Assembly (NCBI GenBank): GCA_965262595.1
Contig: OZ253548.1
Span: 2,418,001 to 2,482,000 of the forward strand
Reading direction: 5' to 3'
Length of the DNA: 64,000 nucleotides
Source of the DNA: CATQHB01 sp965262595
GTDB taxonomy: Bacteria > Chloroflexota > Dehalococcoidia > Lucifugimonadales > UBA3495
Shown one piece after another: positions 34,846-43,977 of this stretch. The first letter of the stretch is position 1; every line of letters starts with the position of its first letter. The position numbers and the translations under genes were made by a program. The notes under the pieces were generated by a model. It saw nothing but the letters and a program-made list of their open reading frames with translations, was not told the DNA's origin and ran no database searches.

Positions 34846-36150
34846 CTAGTCGTCAGCGGTGGCGGCCGCCGCGCCTCCCGACCGGGTCCGTTCCACCTCG
34901 CTGCCGCGGAAATTGCGTACATCGGGGCGGAACAGATAAACCAGCAAGGCCACCAGAAATACCGCCACCGCCCCAACGGCCACCGCCAGGGGCGCCCCAA
35001 AATATTGGGCTACGAACCCCCCTTGCGCCATTCCGAGGGGGCCCAGGCTCCAGGTAGCGCCGTACAGGCCCATCACCCGCCCCCGGAGGCCGTCGGGCAC
35101 CAGTTCCTGCAGGGTGCTGAGGCCGCCCACCAGGTACAGCGAGAAGTTAATGCCCGCCACAAATAAAATGACCATCGAGACCCAGTACATCGACTGCCAG
35201 GCGGCCAGCGCGAACAGCATCAGGCATACCCCGTAAACCATTGCTCCGACCAGGATAATCTGTCCCCTCCGGCTGTTGCGCTTGAGGCTGCCGATAATCC
35301 AGTTGCCGACGATGGCGCCCAGGCCGGACACGCCCAGGAGCCAACCCACGCGTTCCGCTCCCACCATCAGCGATTTCTCCGCCAGCACCGGCATCAGCAG
35401 GATATAGGCCATGCCGAACAGACTGTTGCAAAAGGTGAGCAGCATGATATACAGGAAAAGGGGATGGCTCCCCACGTAGCGAAAGCTGTCGCCGATTTGC
35501 CGCAGCACCTGTCCGGTGGCCGGGGCCCGGTCCCGCAGCTTCAGCAGGGAGATAATTATAGCCAGGACGTAAAAAGAGGCAGCGCTGATGAACATGGAGG
35601 TTTCGATACTCAGCCGGTCAATGACCAGACCGGCCAGGGCCGGAGCCAGGATGCGCACCCCGTTCCACACGATGGATTCCATCGCCACGGCGTTGCCGAT
35701 ATGGGCACGGTCAACCAACCGGGGGAAGATGCTGGCCCGACTGGGCTGGTCAAAGGCCTGTCCGATGCCGGTGATGAAGGCGGCCAGCAACACGTGCCAC
35801 GGTTCCACCCGGTCCAGCAGCACCAGGACGGCCAGCAGGGCCACCAACGTGGCCGAAACGCTCTGCGCGCTGGCCACCAGCACCTTGGGTTCCAGCCGGT
35901 CGGCCAGAACACCGCCCAGCAGATTCAGGGCCAGGGCCGGCAGGGCTATCGCTATTCCCAGGTAGGCCAGGTATTTGGCCTCGCCGGTCAGCTCAAACAT
36001 CAGCCAGCCCAGGGTAAACTGGAACAGCATCTGATGCCCGGTTACGCCGGTCAGCAGGGCCAGCCAATAGTAACGGAACTGGCCGTAACGCATCGACGAG
36101 GGGACGAGACGGCCCAGTACGGCGGTGGCGGGCAGAGTATTAAAGCTCAT
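34846..36150 (-). CDS. MFS transporter (EntS/MFS_3-like)
   Basis: 434 aa from ATG 36150; an earlier in-frame start at 36249 would add 33 residues unlike the family, but neither start has a strong ribosome site. Twelve hydrophobic segments; FRYYWLALLTGVTGHQMLFQFTLGWLMFELTG, GGVLADRLEPKVLV (the MFS loop 2-3 motif), TGIGQAFDQPSRASIFPRLV and LVPDGLRGRVMGLYGATW are typical of the group with enterobactin exporter EntS and multidrug exporters. Substrate unknown. Confidence 0.88.
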   Translation of the reverse strand: MSFNTLPATAVLGRLVPSSMRYGQFRYYWLALLTGVTGHQMLFQFTLGWLMFELTGEAKYLAYLGIAIALPALALNLLGGVLADRLEPKVLVASAQSVSATLVALLAVLVLLDRVEPWHVLLAAFITGIGQAFDQPSRASIFPRLVDRAHIGNAVAMESIVWNGVRILAPALAGLVIDRLSIETSMFISAASFYVLAIIISLLKLRDRAPATGQVLRQIGDSFRYVGSHPLFLYIMLLTFCNSLFGMAYILLMPVLAEKSLMVGAERVGWLLGVSGLGAIVGNWIIGSLKRNSRRGQIILVGAMVYGVCLMLFALAAWQSMYWVSMVILFVAGINFSLYLVGGLSTLQELVPDGLRGRVMGLYGATWSLGPLGMAQGGFVAQYFGAPLAVAVGAVAVFLVALLVYLFRPDVRNFRGSEVERTRSGGAAAATADD

Positions 36151-36403
36151 AGGGCTATATTGTCCGGCAAAAAGGGGTTTTAGGCAACGCTGGGAGAGTA
36201 ATAAACAAAAAAGATATGCCCTGAGGCGATTGGCGGCGGCGGAATCCAAAGTTCACCCGCCCCAATTCGGCTGCGGCCAATACCCGACAGAGCGGATTAA
36301 ACCGGGCCGACAAGAGGGGCCGGGCCTTGCGACAAGCTCACCACAAACGGAAACCGTTTACTTAAACCCGCTCACCCTGAGCCGGCCGCCGGGCCCCGTC
36401 GCA

Positions 36404-37759
36404 TTATCCCCGCCCCGGCGCACTTTGGCCCAGCACCGCCATCAACTCCTCCACATCCGGCACGTCCTCCAGGTTTTCCAGCAGGGAGAGGACCCGCTCG
36501 GTGTCGGCATCGGACAGAGCGCGGCGGAAGCAGTCCCTTACCTTGACCATCCGCTCCTCCCGGTTCATTGGGTTGACCGCCGAACCGCGGAAGGCGCGGC
36601 ACTCGGCGCTGACCGTTGACCCGTCCTTGAGCTGCGCCGTAGCCTGGGCCGCTCCCGATGCCGGCCCCTCCGGATCCACCCGAATCCGGCCCAGCATCTC
36701 CTCCATATCCGGCGCAAACCGGCGGGCGTCGGTAAAGCTGTCAATGCCCACCTCACCGTCCAACAGGGCGGCGGCGGCGCAGTATTCCACGCTGAACTTG
36801 CCGTCCAACCCGCTCTGCGGCACCGGGCCGGAGTGTCCCCGCCCGCGGCGATAGATGGTCACCTGCTCCACCGCATCGGCGGTCAGGCCGTGCCCTTCTT
36901 CAATTGACCGGCGCAGGTTCAGCGCCGCCTCGATGACGTTCTGCATATATACCTGGGCCGGGAACCGTTTGATGTCAAAGCCGGGGTCAACCAGCCGGTA
37001 GGAGTCGCCCAGGCCGCCGGTGGCAACGTCCCAGTCAAAGTTACCCTGGAAGAGGGCCGCGGCGTAACCGTTGGGCGATTCCAGGACCGCATCGCTGGCG
37101 GTGTAACCCATCCCAGCCAGTATCGCCGCCTCGGCTCCCATACGGGCCGCGTTGCCGGGGTGGGTGGACTTTACCATCGTGCCGGTGTTGGCGGTCAGGC
37201 CGCCGGTGCGGGAGGCGGCAATGCCCAGAGCCATCAGCGTCTGCTGCCCATCCAGGCCCAGGGTCTTGGCAGCGGCGGCGGCTCCACCCAGGGGGCCAAC
37301 CAGCCCCGGCGGATGGTAGGCCGAAACGGTGGCCGGCGCCGAGGCGGCCCGCAGGCGTCCCTGAATTTCCCAGCCCAGCACGTAGGCGGTGATGACGCTC
37401 TTGCCCGGAGCGTTGTATTGCTCGGCTAGCGCCAGGGCTGCGGGCAGGCAGGAGGAGGTGCCATGCGTCGGCGGAAAGCCCTGAATCTCATAGTCCAGGC
37501 AATGGCCGAAGACGCCGTTGGCAAAGGCGGCGGCGGGAGCGTTGGTCCGGTAGCCCCATCCGACCACGGAGGCTTGCGCATTCCCGCCGGAATCCCGGAC
37601 GTACTGACCGATAATGGTAGCCAGGTCCTGCACCGACCCGGCGGCGATGTTAGCCACGCCGTCGAGGATCGCAATCTTGGCCGCCGCGACCACCGGCGGG
37701 GGCAGCGAATCGTACTCGGTATCGGCAATAAACTGGGCCAGAGTCCTGGTAGCGCTCAT
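36404..37759 (-). CDS. MmgE/PrpD family protein
   Basis: 451 aa. LAQFIADTEYDSLPPPVVAAAKIAILDGVANIAAGS at the start, ANGVFGHCLDYEIQGFPPTHGTSSCLPAALALAE, GWEIQGRLRA, HPPGLVGPLGGAAAAAKTLGLD and MVKSTHPGNAARMGAEAAILA are the family pattern. It includes 2-methylcitrate dehydratase, cis-aconitate decarboxylase and less defined enzymes. No prpB/prpC is near, so a 2-methylcitrate role is not supported; the exact substrate is open. Confidence 0.9.
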   Translation of the reverse strand: MSATRTLAQFIADTEYDSLPPPVVAAAKIAILDGVANIAAGSVQDLATIIGQYVRDSGGNAQASVVGWGYRTNAPAAAFANGVFGHCLDYEIQGFPPTHGTSSCLPAALALAEQYNAPGKSVITAYVLGWEIQGRLRAASAPATVSAYHPPGLVGPLGGAAAAAKTLGLDGQQTLMALGIAASRTGGLTANTGTMVKSTHPGNAARMGAEAAILAGMGYTASDAVLESPNGYAAALFQGNFDWDVATGGLGDSYRLVDPGFDIKRFPAQVYMQNVIEAALNLRRSIEEGHGLTADAVEQVTIYRRGRGHSGPVPQSGLDGKFSVEYCAAAALLDGEVGIDSFTDARRFAPDMEEMLGRIRVDPEGPASGAAQATAQLKDGSTVSAECRAFRGSAVNPMNREERMVKVRDCFRRALSDADTERVLSLLENLEDVPDVEELMAVLGQSAPGRG

Positions 37760-37813
37760 AAAGTCTCCGTTCCTGGGGGTTTACTCCAAGCGATAGTCGT
37801 AATGGGAAAGGGG

Positions 37814-38215
37814 TCAATTTGAGACATTTTTGCCATTCGGGGATTCAGTCCCGGGCGGAGGCTCGGTAAAGAATTCGCCTCTCTTTTCGGCATCTTCTCT
37901 GCGCCGGTTCCACGCTTTCCACAGCTTTATCGCTTCTTCCCGGCCTTCTTCTCGGCCCTCTTCCCGAAGTTGTTTCCTGATTGGTTCGACAAACTTGCTG
38001 TCCAGGTATCTTTTGGTTACCATAATCACACCTTCCAGTAAATCTGCGCCGGATACTATGAGCATCGAAACCAGGAAAATAAAGGGTGTGGCCGGCGCGC
38101 TTTTGTTTACTGCTGCAATGACCAGTTGAGTGACGCTCGTGTGGCGGAACTGTGTAGCCTCGACCCAGGCCACAAACGCTGTCCAGCCGATAGTCAGCAA
38201 GAATATCAAGGCCAA
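37814..38215 (-). CDS. Hypothetical membrane protein with charged C-terminus
   Basis: 133 aa. Two membrane helices (about 2-20, LIFLLTIGWTAFVAWVE; about 42-63, FIFLVSMLIVSGADLLEGVIM) and a highly charged helical tail REEGREEGREEAIKLWKAWNRRRED of the kind found in many small hypothetical proteins with an EEGREEG motif. I do not recognise a function. No adjacent partner. Confidence 0.6.
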   Translation of the reverse strand: MALIFLLTIGWTAFVAWVEATQFRHTSVTQLVIAAVNKSAPATPFIFLVSMLIVSGADLLEGVIMVTKRYLDSKFVEPIRKQLREEGREEGREEAIKLWKAWNRRREDAEKRGEFFTEPPPGTESPNGKNVSN

Positions 38216-38490
38216 GCACCAAGGCAGACTTCAACCCCACGCTCCAAAGCGATTCTCGTTCCTGTCGTTGTCCAGCCATACGTCCATAACATTAAAGCAC
38301 AAATAGGGCCGGGTGTCAGGGCCGGGTGTCAGGGCCGGGTGTCAGTAGATTGGGGGTTAGCTCCACGCAGAGGCCCGGATATTAAGCGGATTTATTCTGG
38401 ATAAAGAAATAGCGCTAATGACGGAATCCCATTGACAGAGGCGAAGGTATAATGCTACAGGAATGGTGAACAGTGCAATGGAGGCTCACT

Positions 38491-38778
38491 GTGACTGACT
38501 TTACCCCGGAAGCTGAACCCCTCTGCTCCTTTTGCGATATAGAACTTGACCCAAGATACGACTATCGGTGTACGTTGTGTGCTCGCCCAGCCTGTGACCG
38601 GTGCAGCCAAGCGTGCCAGGCAGAGGACTGCGATTACATTACCTGTAGCAGGTGCGTTAAAAAGCACCTGCAAATGCGTCACCCGGGGTACGGGCACGAG
38701 TTTAGCGAAGATCGTACAAACCCTTTATCAGACCTAGAATCGGCTCTGGAGAGGGGAGCGGTCATCTATGAGCAGTGA
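38491..38778 (+). CDS. Cysteine-rich zinc-finger protein, coupled to a winged-helix gene
   Basis: 95 aa from GTG 38491, chosen because GGAGG lies 6 bases upstream (an earlier GTG at 38473 lacks one). Ten cysteines and conserved histidines: C12xxC15, C27xxC30, C35xxC38, C42, C47, C52xxC55, H59, H64. The spacing CxxC-x11-CxxC-x4-CxxC is like cross-braced RING/ZZ/B-box-type treble-clef fingers, uncommon in bacteria. The last 11 bases overlap the next gene, so translation is coupled. Function unknown; protein-protein or nucleic-acid binding is likely. Confidence 0.7.
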   Translation: MTDFTPEAEPLCSFCDIELDPRYDYRCTLCARPACDRCSQACQAEDCDYITCSRCVKKHLQMRHPGYGHEFSEDRTNPLSDLESALERGAVIYEQ

Positions 38779-39259
38779 CAACAACACCCAATCACTGGCA
38801 CAAGAAGGTCTGCGGCAAATTGAGACGGCGATACTCCGCTTGCTGGACGCCAACCCTCAGGGGTTAAGGAATGCCGACATAGCCCGGAACCTAGGCTTGA
38901 CGGTTAACTTCTCCGGTAACTATAAAAATCAGCTCACTTACGCAGTGTTGGGTGGCCTTATGTCCCGGGGAGAAATGTTCCGGGTCCCGGACACTAAAGT
39001 TTTCCTCAGTAAAGGCCGGGACAATACTGCTTTGGACGCAGCACAGGAAGGATTACGGCAAATTGAGGTTGCTATCCTGCAATTGCTGGAGGCTAATCCC
39101 GCAGGCTTACGAAACGTAGAAATTGCGGAACTTCTGGACCTGCATTCCGACTTCCAGGGTGGTCAGCGTAATTATCTTACATATACGGTGCTGGTAAGTC
39201 TGATTTCTCAAGGAAAGGTCAGTCGGGATAAAGTGAACAAGACCCATCATAAAGTTTGA
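38768..39259 (+). CDS. Tandem winged-helix DNA-binding protein
   Basis: 163 aa composed of two copies of the same domain: residues about 10-70 and 91-152 both read AQEGLRQIE-AIL-LL-ANP-GLRN-(D/E)IA..L and end N-LTY-VL--L-S-G. Each is a winged helix (recognition helix after GLRN). Internal duplication gives a two-headed DNA binder that could work as a monomer. It overlaps the upstream Cys-rich gene by 11 bases. I do not know this arrangement as a named system; single-domain relatives occur as lone regulators. Role in regulation is inferred. Confidence 0.72.
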   Translation: MSSDNNTQSLAQEGLRQIETAILRLLDANPQGLRNADIARNLGLTVNFSGNYKNQLTYAVLGGLMSRGEMFRVPDTKVFLSKGRDNTALDAAQEGLRQIEVAILQLLEANPAGLRNVEIAELLDLHSDFQGGQRNYLTYTVLVSLISQGKVSRDKVNKTHHKV

Positions 39260-39486
39260 CCTTGCCTTGACATGGTTTCTTTTCAGCAGCGAGGGCAGGT
39301 TTGAAACCTGTCCCTACGTCCACCTGAATCCTGCCTTGATACTGTCATTCTGAACGTAGCGGAGCGGAATGAATAATCCAAAGTGCTTCAAGAAAGACTT
39401 GTTTGCCTAACCGGAAAATGGTTGCCGGTCAGGATTTTAGATTCTTCGTCGCTCCGCTCCTCAGAATGACCCGGGTTGAGCTAACC

Positions 39487-40506
39487 CTACCGATAATCTA
39501 TCCCATAAACCCCCACCGCCGTGTCGTGGAAGAGGGCGGCGCGCTCGGTGGCCGAGTAGCCGGCGGATAGCCGCTTGAAGGCGTTGAACAGCACGTTGTA
39601 GGAGTAGGAGACCTTGTCCACCGGGAAGTTGCTCTCGAACATACACCGCTCCGGCCCCAGCTTTTCGATGCAGTAGTTCAGCAGCGGGGCCAGCGCCTCG
39701 GCCAACGCTTCCGAGCCGATGGGCCGGTCCCATTCGTACCAGTCAAAACCGTAGCGGGGCTGGCCCACGCCGCCCAGCTTCATATAAATGTTGGGACAGG
39801 CGGCCAAGGTGTCAATGCCGCTGCGCCACTGGGCCAGCACTTCCTCATCCCGGTTGGCGTAGGGGCCGACCCGCAGCAGGCCGCCGATGTGGTTGAAGAT
39901 GATGGGCAGGTCGGGGACGGACCGGGCAAAGTCGGCCACCTCGCCGGACTGGTGGAAATAAGCGGTCAAGTCCAGCACCAGCCCCCGGCGGGACAGGATC
40001 TGCGCCCCGGCCCGGAAACCGGCATCGGCCAGTCGCCCTGGCGCGGCCCGGCTGTCTATCTCCGGATGGGGGTCGTTGCCCGCGGCGGCCCGCACACCCC
40101 GGAAGCGATTGGGACTGGCCGCCTGCAAAGCGTCCAGCACCGGCTCCACCTCGGCGCCCAGGTCCAGGTTGGCCGCGCCGATGATTGCCGCCGCTCCCCG
40201 GCCGGGGCCGTAAAGTCCACTGGCGCTGGCCGCCGCCAACCCCTGGACAAACTCGACCTCGCCAACGGAGCGCAAATGCTCCGGGCCGTCGGGGCGGTAC
40301 ATTGACCGGGCCTCGATAAACGCGGTGGAGCGGACGTTGTGTCCGCTGTTGATGTCGGCAGCCAGTTCGTGTATCAGGTACCGCTGGTAGGGAATGCGCT
40401 CGGAGCGGGCGTCCCAAAAGTGATGGTGCGGGTCGCAGATGGGCAGTTCCGGCTCCAGCGTCGGCTCCTGGGTAAGCGCCAACCAGTCATTTCCTCCAAA
40501 TGGCAT
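39487..40506 (-). CDS. Amidohydrolase family protein (PDC hydrolase-like TIM barrel)
   Basis: 339 aa. The metal motif DPHHHFWD near residue 25, STAFIEARSMYR, FRGVRAAAGNDPHPE, IIFNHIGGLL, IYMKLGGVG and CMFESNFPVDK place it in the amidohydrolase_2 group with 2-pyrone-4,6-dicarboxylate lactonase and related lactonases/decarboxylases. Isolated gene; substrate unknown. Upstream on its 3' side (39330-39480) the gap holds a GTCATTCTGA dispersed inverted repeat. Confidence 0.88.
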   Translation of the reverse strand: MPFGGNDWLALTQEPTLEPELPICDPHHHFWDARSERIPYQRYLIHELAADINSGHNVRSTAFIEARSMYRPDGPEHLRSVGEVEFVQGLAAASASGLYGPGRGAAAIIGAANLDLGAEVEPVLDALQAASPNRFRGVRAAAGNDPHPEIDSRAAPGRLADAGFRAGAQILSRRGLVLDLTAYFHQSGEVADFARSVPDLPIIFNHIGGLLRVGPYANRDEEVLAQWRSGIDTLAACPNIYMKLGGVGQPRYGFDWYEWDRPIGSEALAEALAPLLNYCIEKLGPERCMFESNFPVDKVSYSYNVLFNAFKRLSAGYSATERAALFHDTAVGVYGIDYR

Positions 40507-40730
40507 AACCGTCCCTCCTAATTCTTTACTCTTTAGCCTTTAGTCATTAACCCGGTTCCTTACCGGCTCCGCTATTGGTACTAATGCGATTGAATTGATG
40601 CGTGCCGACGGGAGATTTATCCCTTCGGCCGGTTAAGCCCCATAGTACCATACATCCGGATATTCACTATCTGCTATCCGCCTTACGCTGCCCACCATCC
40701 GTCTTACTCACCGGGTCTTTCAACAGGCAG

Positions 40731-40816
40731 GCGCCCCGGCTTACGTCCGCTCATCCTGAGCTGGTCGAAGGACCGGCTTGCCATGAGCGGTTTTTAAGGA
40801 CTATTGAAAGCCCGGT
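40731..40816. repeat. Dispersed REP-like repeat in the 40507-40955 gap
   Basis: CTCATCCTGAGCTGGTCGAAGG, an inverted CCATGAGCGG and a tail GACTATTGAAAGCCCGG. The remainder of the gap holds the upstream region of the selenoprotein candidate; no gene seen. Confidence 0.65.
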
Positions 40817-40955
40817 TCAATAGTCATAATCGTATTGCCAATATATTTACGGTTAAGTTATGCTTTAATGAACGGCAAACTGCGCCGGATAAGAGCGCAG
40901 AGCTTCTACTTCCGGGGCCGTCCCAAGCCGGCCCCGAGGCCGGTAAAGTGTATTG

Positions 40956-41957
40956 ATGGTTCGCTTTATACCATTCCTGACCCTGACCCTGACCCTGACC
41001 GCGATAGCGGCGCTGATTATCGGCTGTGGCCCGGCGGCTACTACCGATACCGATACGGGTACGGGTACGGGTACGGGTACGGGTACGGGTGCGGCTACAA
41101 CTATAACCGCAACCGACGCCACTGCGTCCCAGCCAGCCCCGGCCAATGCCCTGCCCGCAACCGACGCTCCGCCGGCCGGTGACGCCGGCCAAGCGGCAAC
41201 GACCACGGCAACCGCATCGACTGAATCGACTGAATCCACCATGGTGACCGCATCGACCACGGTGACGGCGCCGGTTCAAACCCCGGCAGGGGCCCCCGAC
41301 AATATCTCTCCCGTCGGAGCGGAGCCGGAGCCGGAAGCCGTCGAGCCAAGCCCGGCTCCCCTTCAACTCAACCCGCCGGATTCAGCCGACGCCCCGACGC
41401 CATCGGCCGCTGCGGTAGTTGACCCCGATACTGCCATTACGGTTACGCCGGTTGCTCCGGATAGGGTTGCTCCGGCCAACCCGGTGGCGGCTGCGGAGTC
41501 GTCCGGGTCTGCGGCGCCCCGATTTTCCCTGCCCTCCGCCAACTATGCGACGGTTGCGCTGGACTCTTACATCGGGGAGAAGAATGTGGTGCTGGTTTTC
41601 TACCGGGCTTTCTGGTGAACCTACTGCCGCAGGCAGCTTGTAGAGCTGCAAAAAGACTACGCCGAGATAGCCGCGCTCAATGCCGAAGTCCTGGCCGTAA
41701 GCGCCGACGACCTGAAGGGAGCCAATTACGTCATTGAAGAACTGGGGCTGAAGTTCCCGATTCTCTACGACGTTTCCACCAAGGTGGTGGCCGAGTATGA
41801 AGTCTTTGACCTGCTGGGCGACGGCCTGCCAACTCCGGCCGTATTTGTCCTGGACCGGGCCGGTAATATCCGCTGGCAGTACGTTGGCAAGGCCTACACT
41901 GACATTCCGGCCAATGCGGCGATTATAGAACAGCTCCAGGCCCTGGAAAACAGCTAG
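40956..41957 (+). CDS. Candidate selenoprotein: lipoprotein redoxin with UxxC active site
   Basis: 333 codons read through one in-frame TGA at 41616-41618 (residue 221). Residues 1-20 are a lipoprotein signal (LIIGC lipobox), followed by a long Thr/Gly/Ala/Pro-rich linker and a redoxin domain from about 185. The active site reads VVLVFYRAFW-U-TYCRRQLVELQ, where relatives have Cys; C224 completes UxxC. After the TGA the frame stays open for 112 codons with good family sequence (LAVSADDLKGANYVIEELGLKFPIL, TPAVFVLDRAGNI) to TAG 41955. A fitting hairpin follows the TGA. Neighbour of ccmABCDE, so an exported thiol reductant in the CcmG role is a fair inference. The first 30 codons include a CTGACC repeat (LTLTLTLT). 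Alternative: a nonsense-mutated gene, less likely because Cys to UGA falls exactly on the catalytic site. Confidence 0.82.
41633..41649 (+). promoter_or_regulatory. Candidate bacterial SECIS hairpin
   Basis: GCAGCT (41633-41638) pairs perfectly with AGCTGC (41644-41649) around the loop TGTAG. The loop begins 20 nt after the UGA and has G in its second position, as in the general bacterial SECIS model (short stem, G in the first two loop bases, within about 16-37 nt of UGA). An overlapping hairpin CTGCC/GGCAG at 41624-41636 is also possible. Confidence 0.65.
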
Positions 41958-41985
41958 GAACCGGGGTTAAAGGTCACCGCCCGCT

Positions 41986-42125
41986 GCCGTCATTCCGGAG
42001 AAATCCGGGATCAAAAAATCCCCGGCATGGGCCTACTCTCCTTCGACAAGACCGTCTGAGTTCCGGCCTGCGCCGGAAAGACGATCTCCGGGGACTTTTA
42101 AGGCCCAAAGGCGATTACCTGATAC
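41986..42125. repeat. Dispersed repeat (inverted copy) in the 41958-42410 gap
   Basis: CGGAAAGACGATCTCCGGGG and AAGGCCCAAAGGCGATT are the complement of the element at 3541 and 4390. After it, 42150-42270 contains a GGTGAGGG / CACCCTAACCCTC inverted pair. No gene; the ccmA ribosome site GAGG is at 42401. Confidence 0.6.
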
Positions 42126-42410
42126 AACCCTGCCGGGTCTTTTAATTCTCCCTCTCTCTTGGTGGAGCGGGCCGGGGTGAGGGTGAAGTCCTGCTTTCCA
42201 ACAGCTTTGCATCCACCGGGGAGACGCCCCCACCCTAACCCTCCCCCGGAGGGAGATGGAACTATTGGAGGGAACTATTGGAGGGAAATATTAAAAGACC
42301 CGGTCGCGTCGGTCAAGCCGCCTTGCGAAATTGTTAGCCGCGCCATTATCATAAACCCCGTCGTCATAGATTTGGACCCAGGCATCACACATCAGGCGCA
42401 GAGGTTATGC

Positions 42411-43130
42411 GTGGCAAATACCCCGGCCGTTAACTCGATTCAGGGTAATGCGATTCAGGTTGAGGGGCTGCAAAAAGGCTTTGGCGATATGCCGGTACTC
42501 TGGGACCTGGATCTGACCGTGGCCTGGGGCGAGTTCCTGGTATTTTTTGGGGCCAACGGCGTCGGCAAGACTACGCTGCTGCGCATCCTTTCTACTCAAT
42601 GCCGGCCCGATGCGGGAACGGTGCGGATTGCCGGGTTTGACCTGCGCCGCCGGTCGGAGGCCGTCCGCCGCCGGGTGGGAGTGGTAGCCCATAGCGGTTT
42701 CCTCTACGAAGACTTGACCTGCCGGGAAAATCTGTCATTTTATGGCCGTCTCTACTCCGTACCCGACCTGGAGCGGCGGGTTGCCGAGGTACTGGAACGG
42801 GTGCGGCTGTCGCACCGAGCCGACCGGCGCGTCCGCAGCCTGTCCCACGGGATGCAAAAGCGTCTGGCCATTGCCCGGGCCATTCTGCATCAACCCTCCC
42901 TGCTGTTGCTGGATGAACCGGAGTCCGGGCTGGACCGGGAGTCGGTGGCTACGCTGGCGGAACTGTTGCGGGAGTGGACGGCGGCGGGCCGGACGGTGGT
43001 GATGACGACCCACAACGTGGATTTGGGGCTGGCTTGGGGCAGCCGGGTGGCGGTGCTGTCCGACGGCAAGCTGGACTTTCACCGCACCGCCGATTACCTG
43101 GGCGTGACGGGAGGCGGTGTTTCGGTATGA
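42411..43130 (+). CDS. ccmA: Heme exporter ATP-binding protein CcmA
   Basis: 239 aa from GTG 42411 (GAGG 6 bases upstream; earlier in-frame starts add sequence from a dispersed repeat). ABC ATPase: Walker A GANGVGKTT (47-55), signature LSHGMQKRLAIARAI, Walker B LLLLDEPESGLD, and TTHNVDLGLAWGSRVAVL. With CcmB and CcmC it drives release of heme-loaded CcmE in cytochrome c maturation. First gene of ccmA-B-C-D-E. Confidence 0.9.
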   Translation: MANTPAVNSIQGNAIQVEGLQKGFGDMPVLWDLDLTVAWGEFLVFFGANGVGKTTLLRILSTQCRPDAGTVRIAGFDLRRRSEAVRRRVGVVAHSGFLYEDLTCRENLSFYGRLYSVPDLERRVAEVLERVRLSHRADRRVRSLSHGMQKRLAIARAILHQPSLLLLDEPESGLDRESVATLAELLREWTAAGRTVVMTTHNVDLGLAWGSRVAVLSDGKLDFHRTADYLGVTGGGVSV

Positions 43131-43296
43131 GGGTTATTCGACCGGGTCACCAGGCACAGGTAAACGGCCGGAACCACGAACCGAAAGGCAAGGAAGCGCC
43201 GGCAGGTGGGCGACCCACAGCCCGGCAATCGGAAAATTGGCAACCGGAAGGTGTCAGGGCCGCCGCCGCCGGGCCGTCCGGGGGAAAAAGTTGCTG

Positions 43297-43971
43297 ATGC
43301 GCTTTTTTCGGCCAATGGCGGCTCTGGTCTGGAAGGATGTGCTGCTGGAACTCCGCTCCCGGGACATCATTATTTCCGCCGTGGTGTTCGGGTTTCTGGT
43401 GGTGGTGGTGTTTAACTTCGCCCTCAACGTCAACCCGCAGCGGGTCACCGAGCTGGCCCCGGGTATTCTGTGGGTGTCCTTTGCCTTTGCCGGAACCCTG
43501 GCGATGAGCCGGGCCTTTGTGCGGGAACGAGAGCAGGGCGGGCTGGAGGGCTTGCTGCTGGCCCCGGTCAGCCGGGACGCCATATTCCTGGGGAAAGTCC
43601 TGGTCAGCTTCATTTTTATGCTTATCATCGAGGCGGCCCTGTTGCCGGTCTTTGCCGCCTTGCTTAACTTTTCCGCTTTTTCGCTGACTCTGGCTTTAAC
43701 CATCCTGCTGGCGACTCTGGGGTTTGCCACGGTGGGCGCCCTGTTCTCCGCCATTGCGGTTCAGACCCGCTCCCGGGAGGTGATGCTGCCGGTGCTGTTC
43801 TTTCCGGTAATTCTGCCGGTGCTGATTGGAGCGGTAGAAGTGTCGGGCGCGGCCATTGGCGGCGGGCCGGACACTGGCATAACCGGACGCTGGCTGCCGC
43901 TGATTGCGGTATTTGACGCCGTTTTTCTGGTAATATGTCCTTGGATTTTTTCGATAATCGTTGAGGAGTAA
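43297..43971 (+). CDS. ccmB: Heme exporter permease CcmB
   Basis: 224 aa from ATG 43297, matching the usual 220-aa length. Opening WKDVLLELRSRDIIISAVVFGFLVVVVFNFAL, FAFAGTLAMSRAFVREREQGGLEGLLLAPVSR, and six hydrophobic segments are typical of CcmB, ending VFDAVFLVICPWIFSIIVEE. The 166 bases between ccmA and ccmB are open in frame but unlike the family. It forms the membrane part of the CcmAB transporter. Confidence 0.93.
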   Translation: MRFFRPMAALVWKDVLLELRSRDIIISAVVFGFLVVVVFNFALNVNPQRVTELAPGILWVSFAFAGTLAMSRAFVREREQGGLEGLLLAPVSRDAIFLGKVLVSFIFMLIIEAALLPVFAALLNFSAFSLTLALTILLATLGFATVGALFSAIAVQTRSREVMLPVLFFPVILPVLIGAVEVSGAAIGGGPDTGITGRWLPLIAVFDAVFLVICPWIFSIIVEE

Positions 43972-43977
43972 TTGGCT

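Noticed and set aside
38432..38453. TTGACA/TATAAT promoter before the Cys-rich gene
   Set aside because: The hexamers are only 10 bp apart, too close for a sigma70 promoter; only the -10-like element may be meaningful.
41616..41618. Selenoprotein gene explained as an ordinary nonsense pseudogene or a stop at 221 residues
   Set aside because: The frame after the TGA remains open and conserved to a normal stop, there are no other lesions, and the TGA replaces exactly the catalytic Cys. A stop here would remove the whole active domain.
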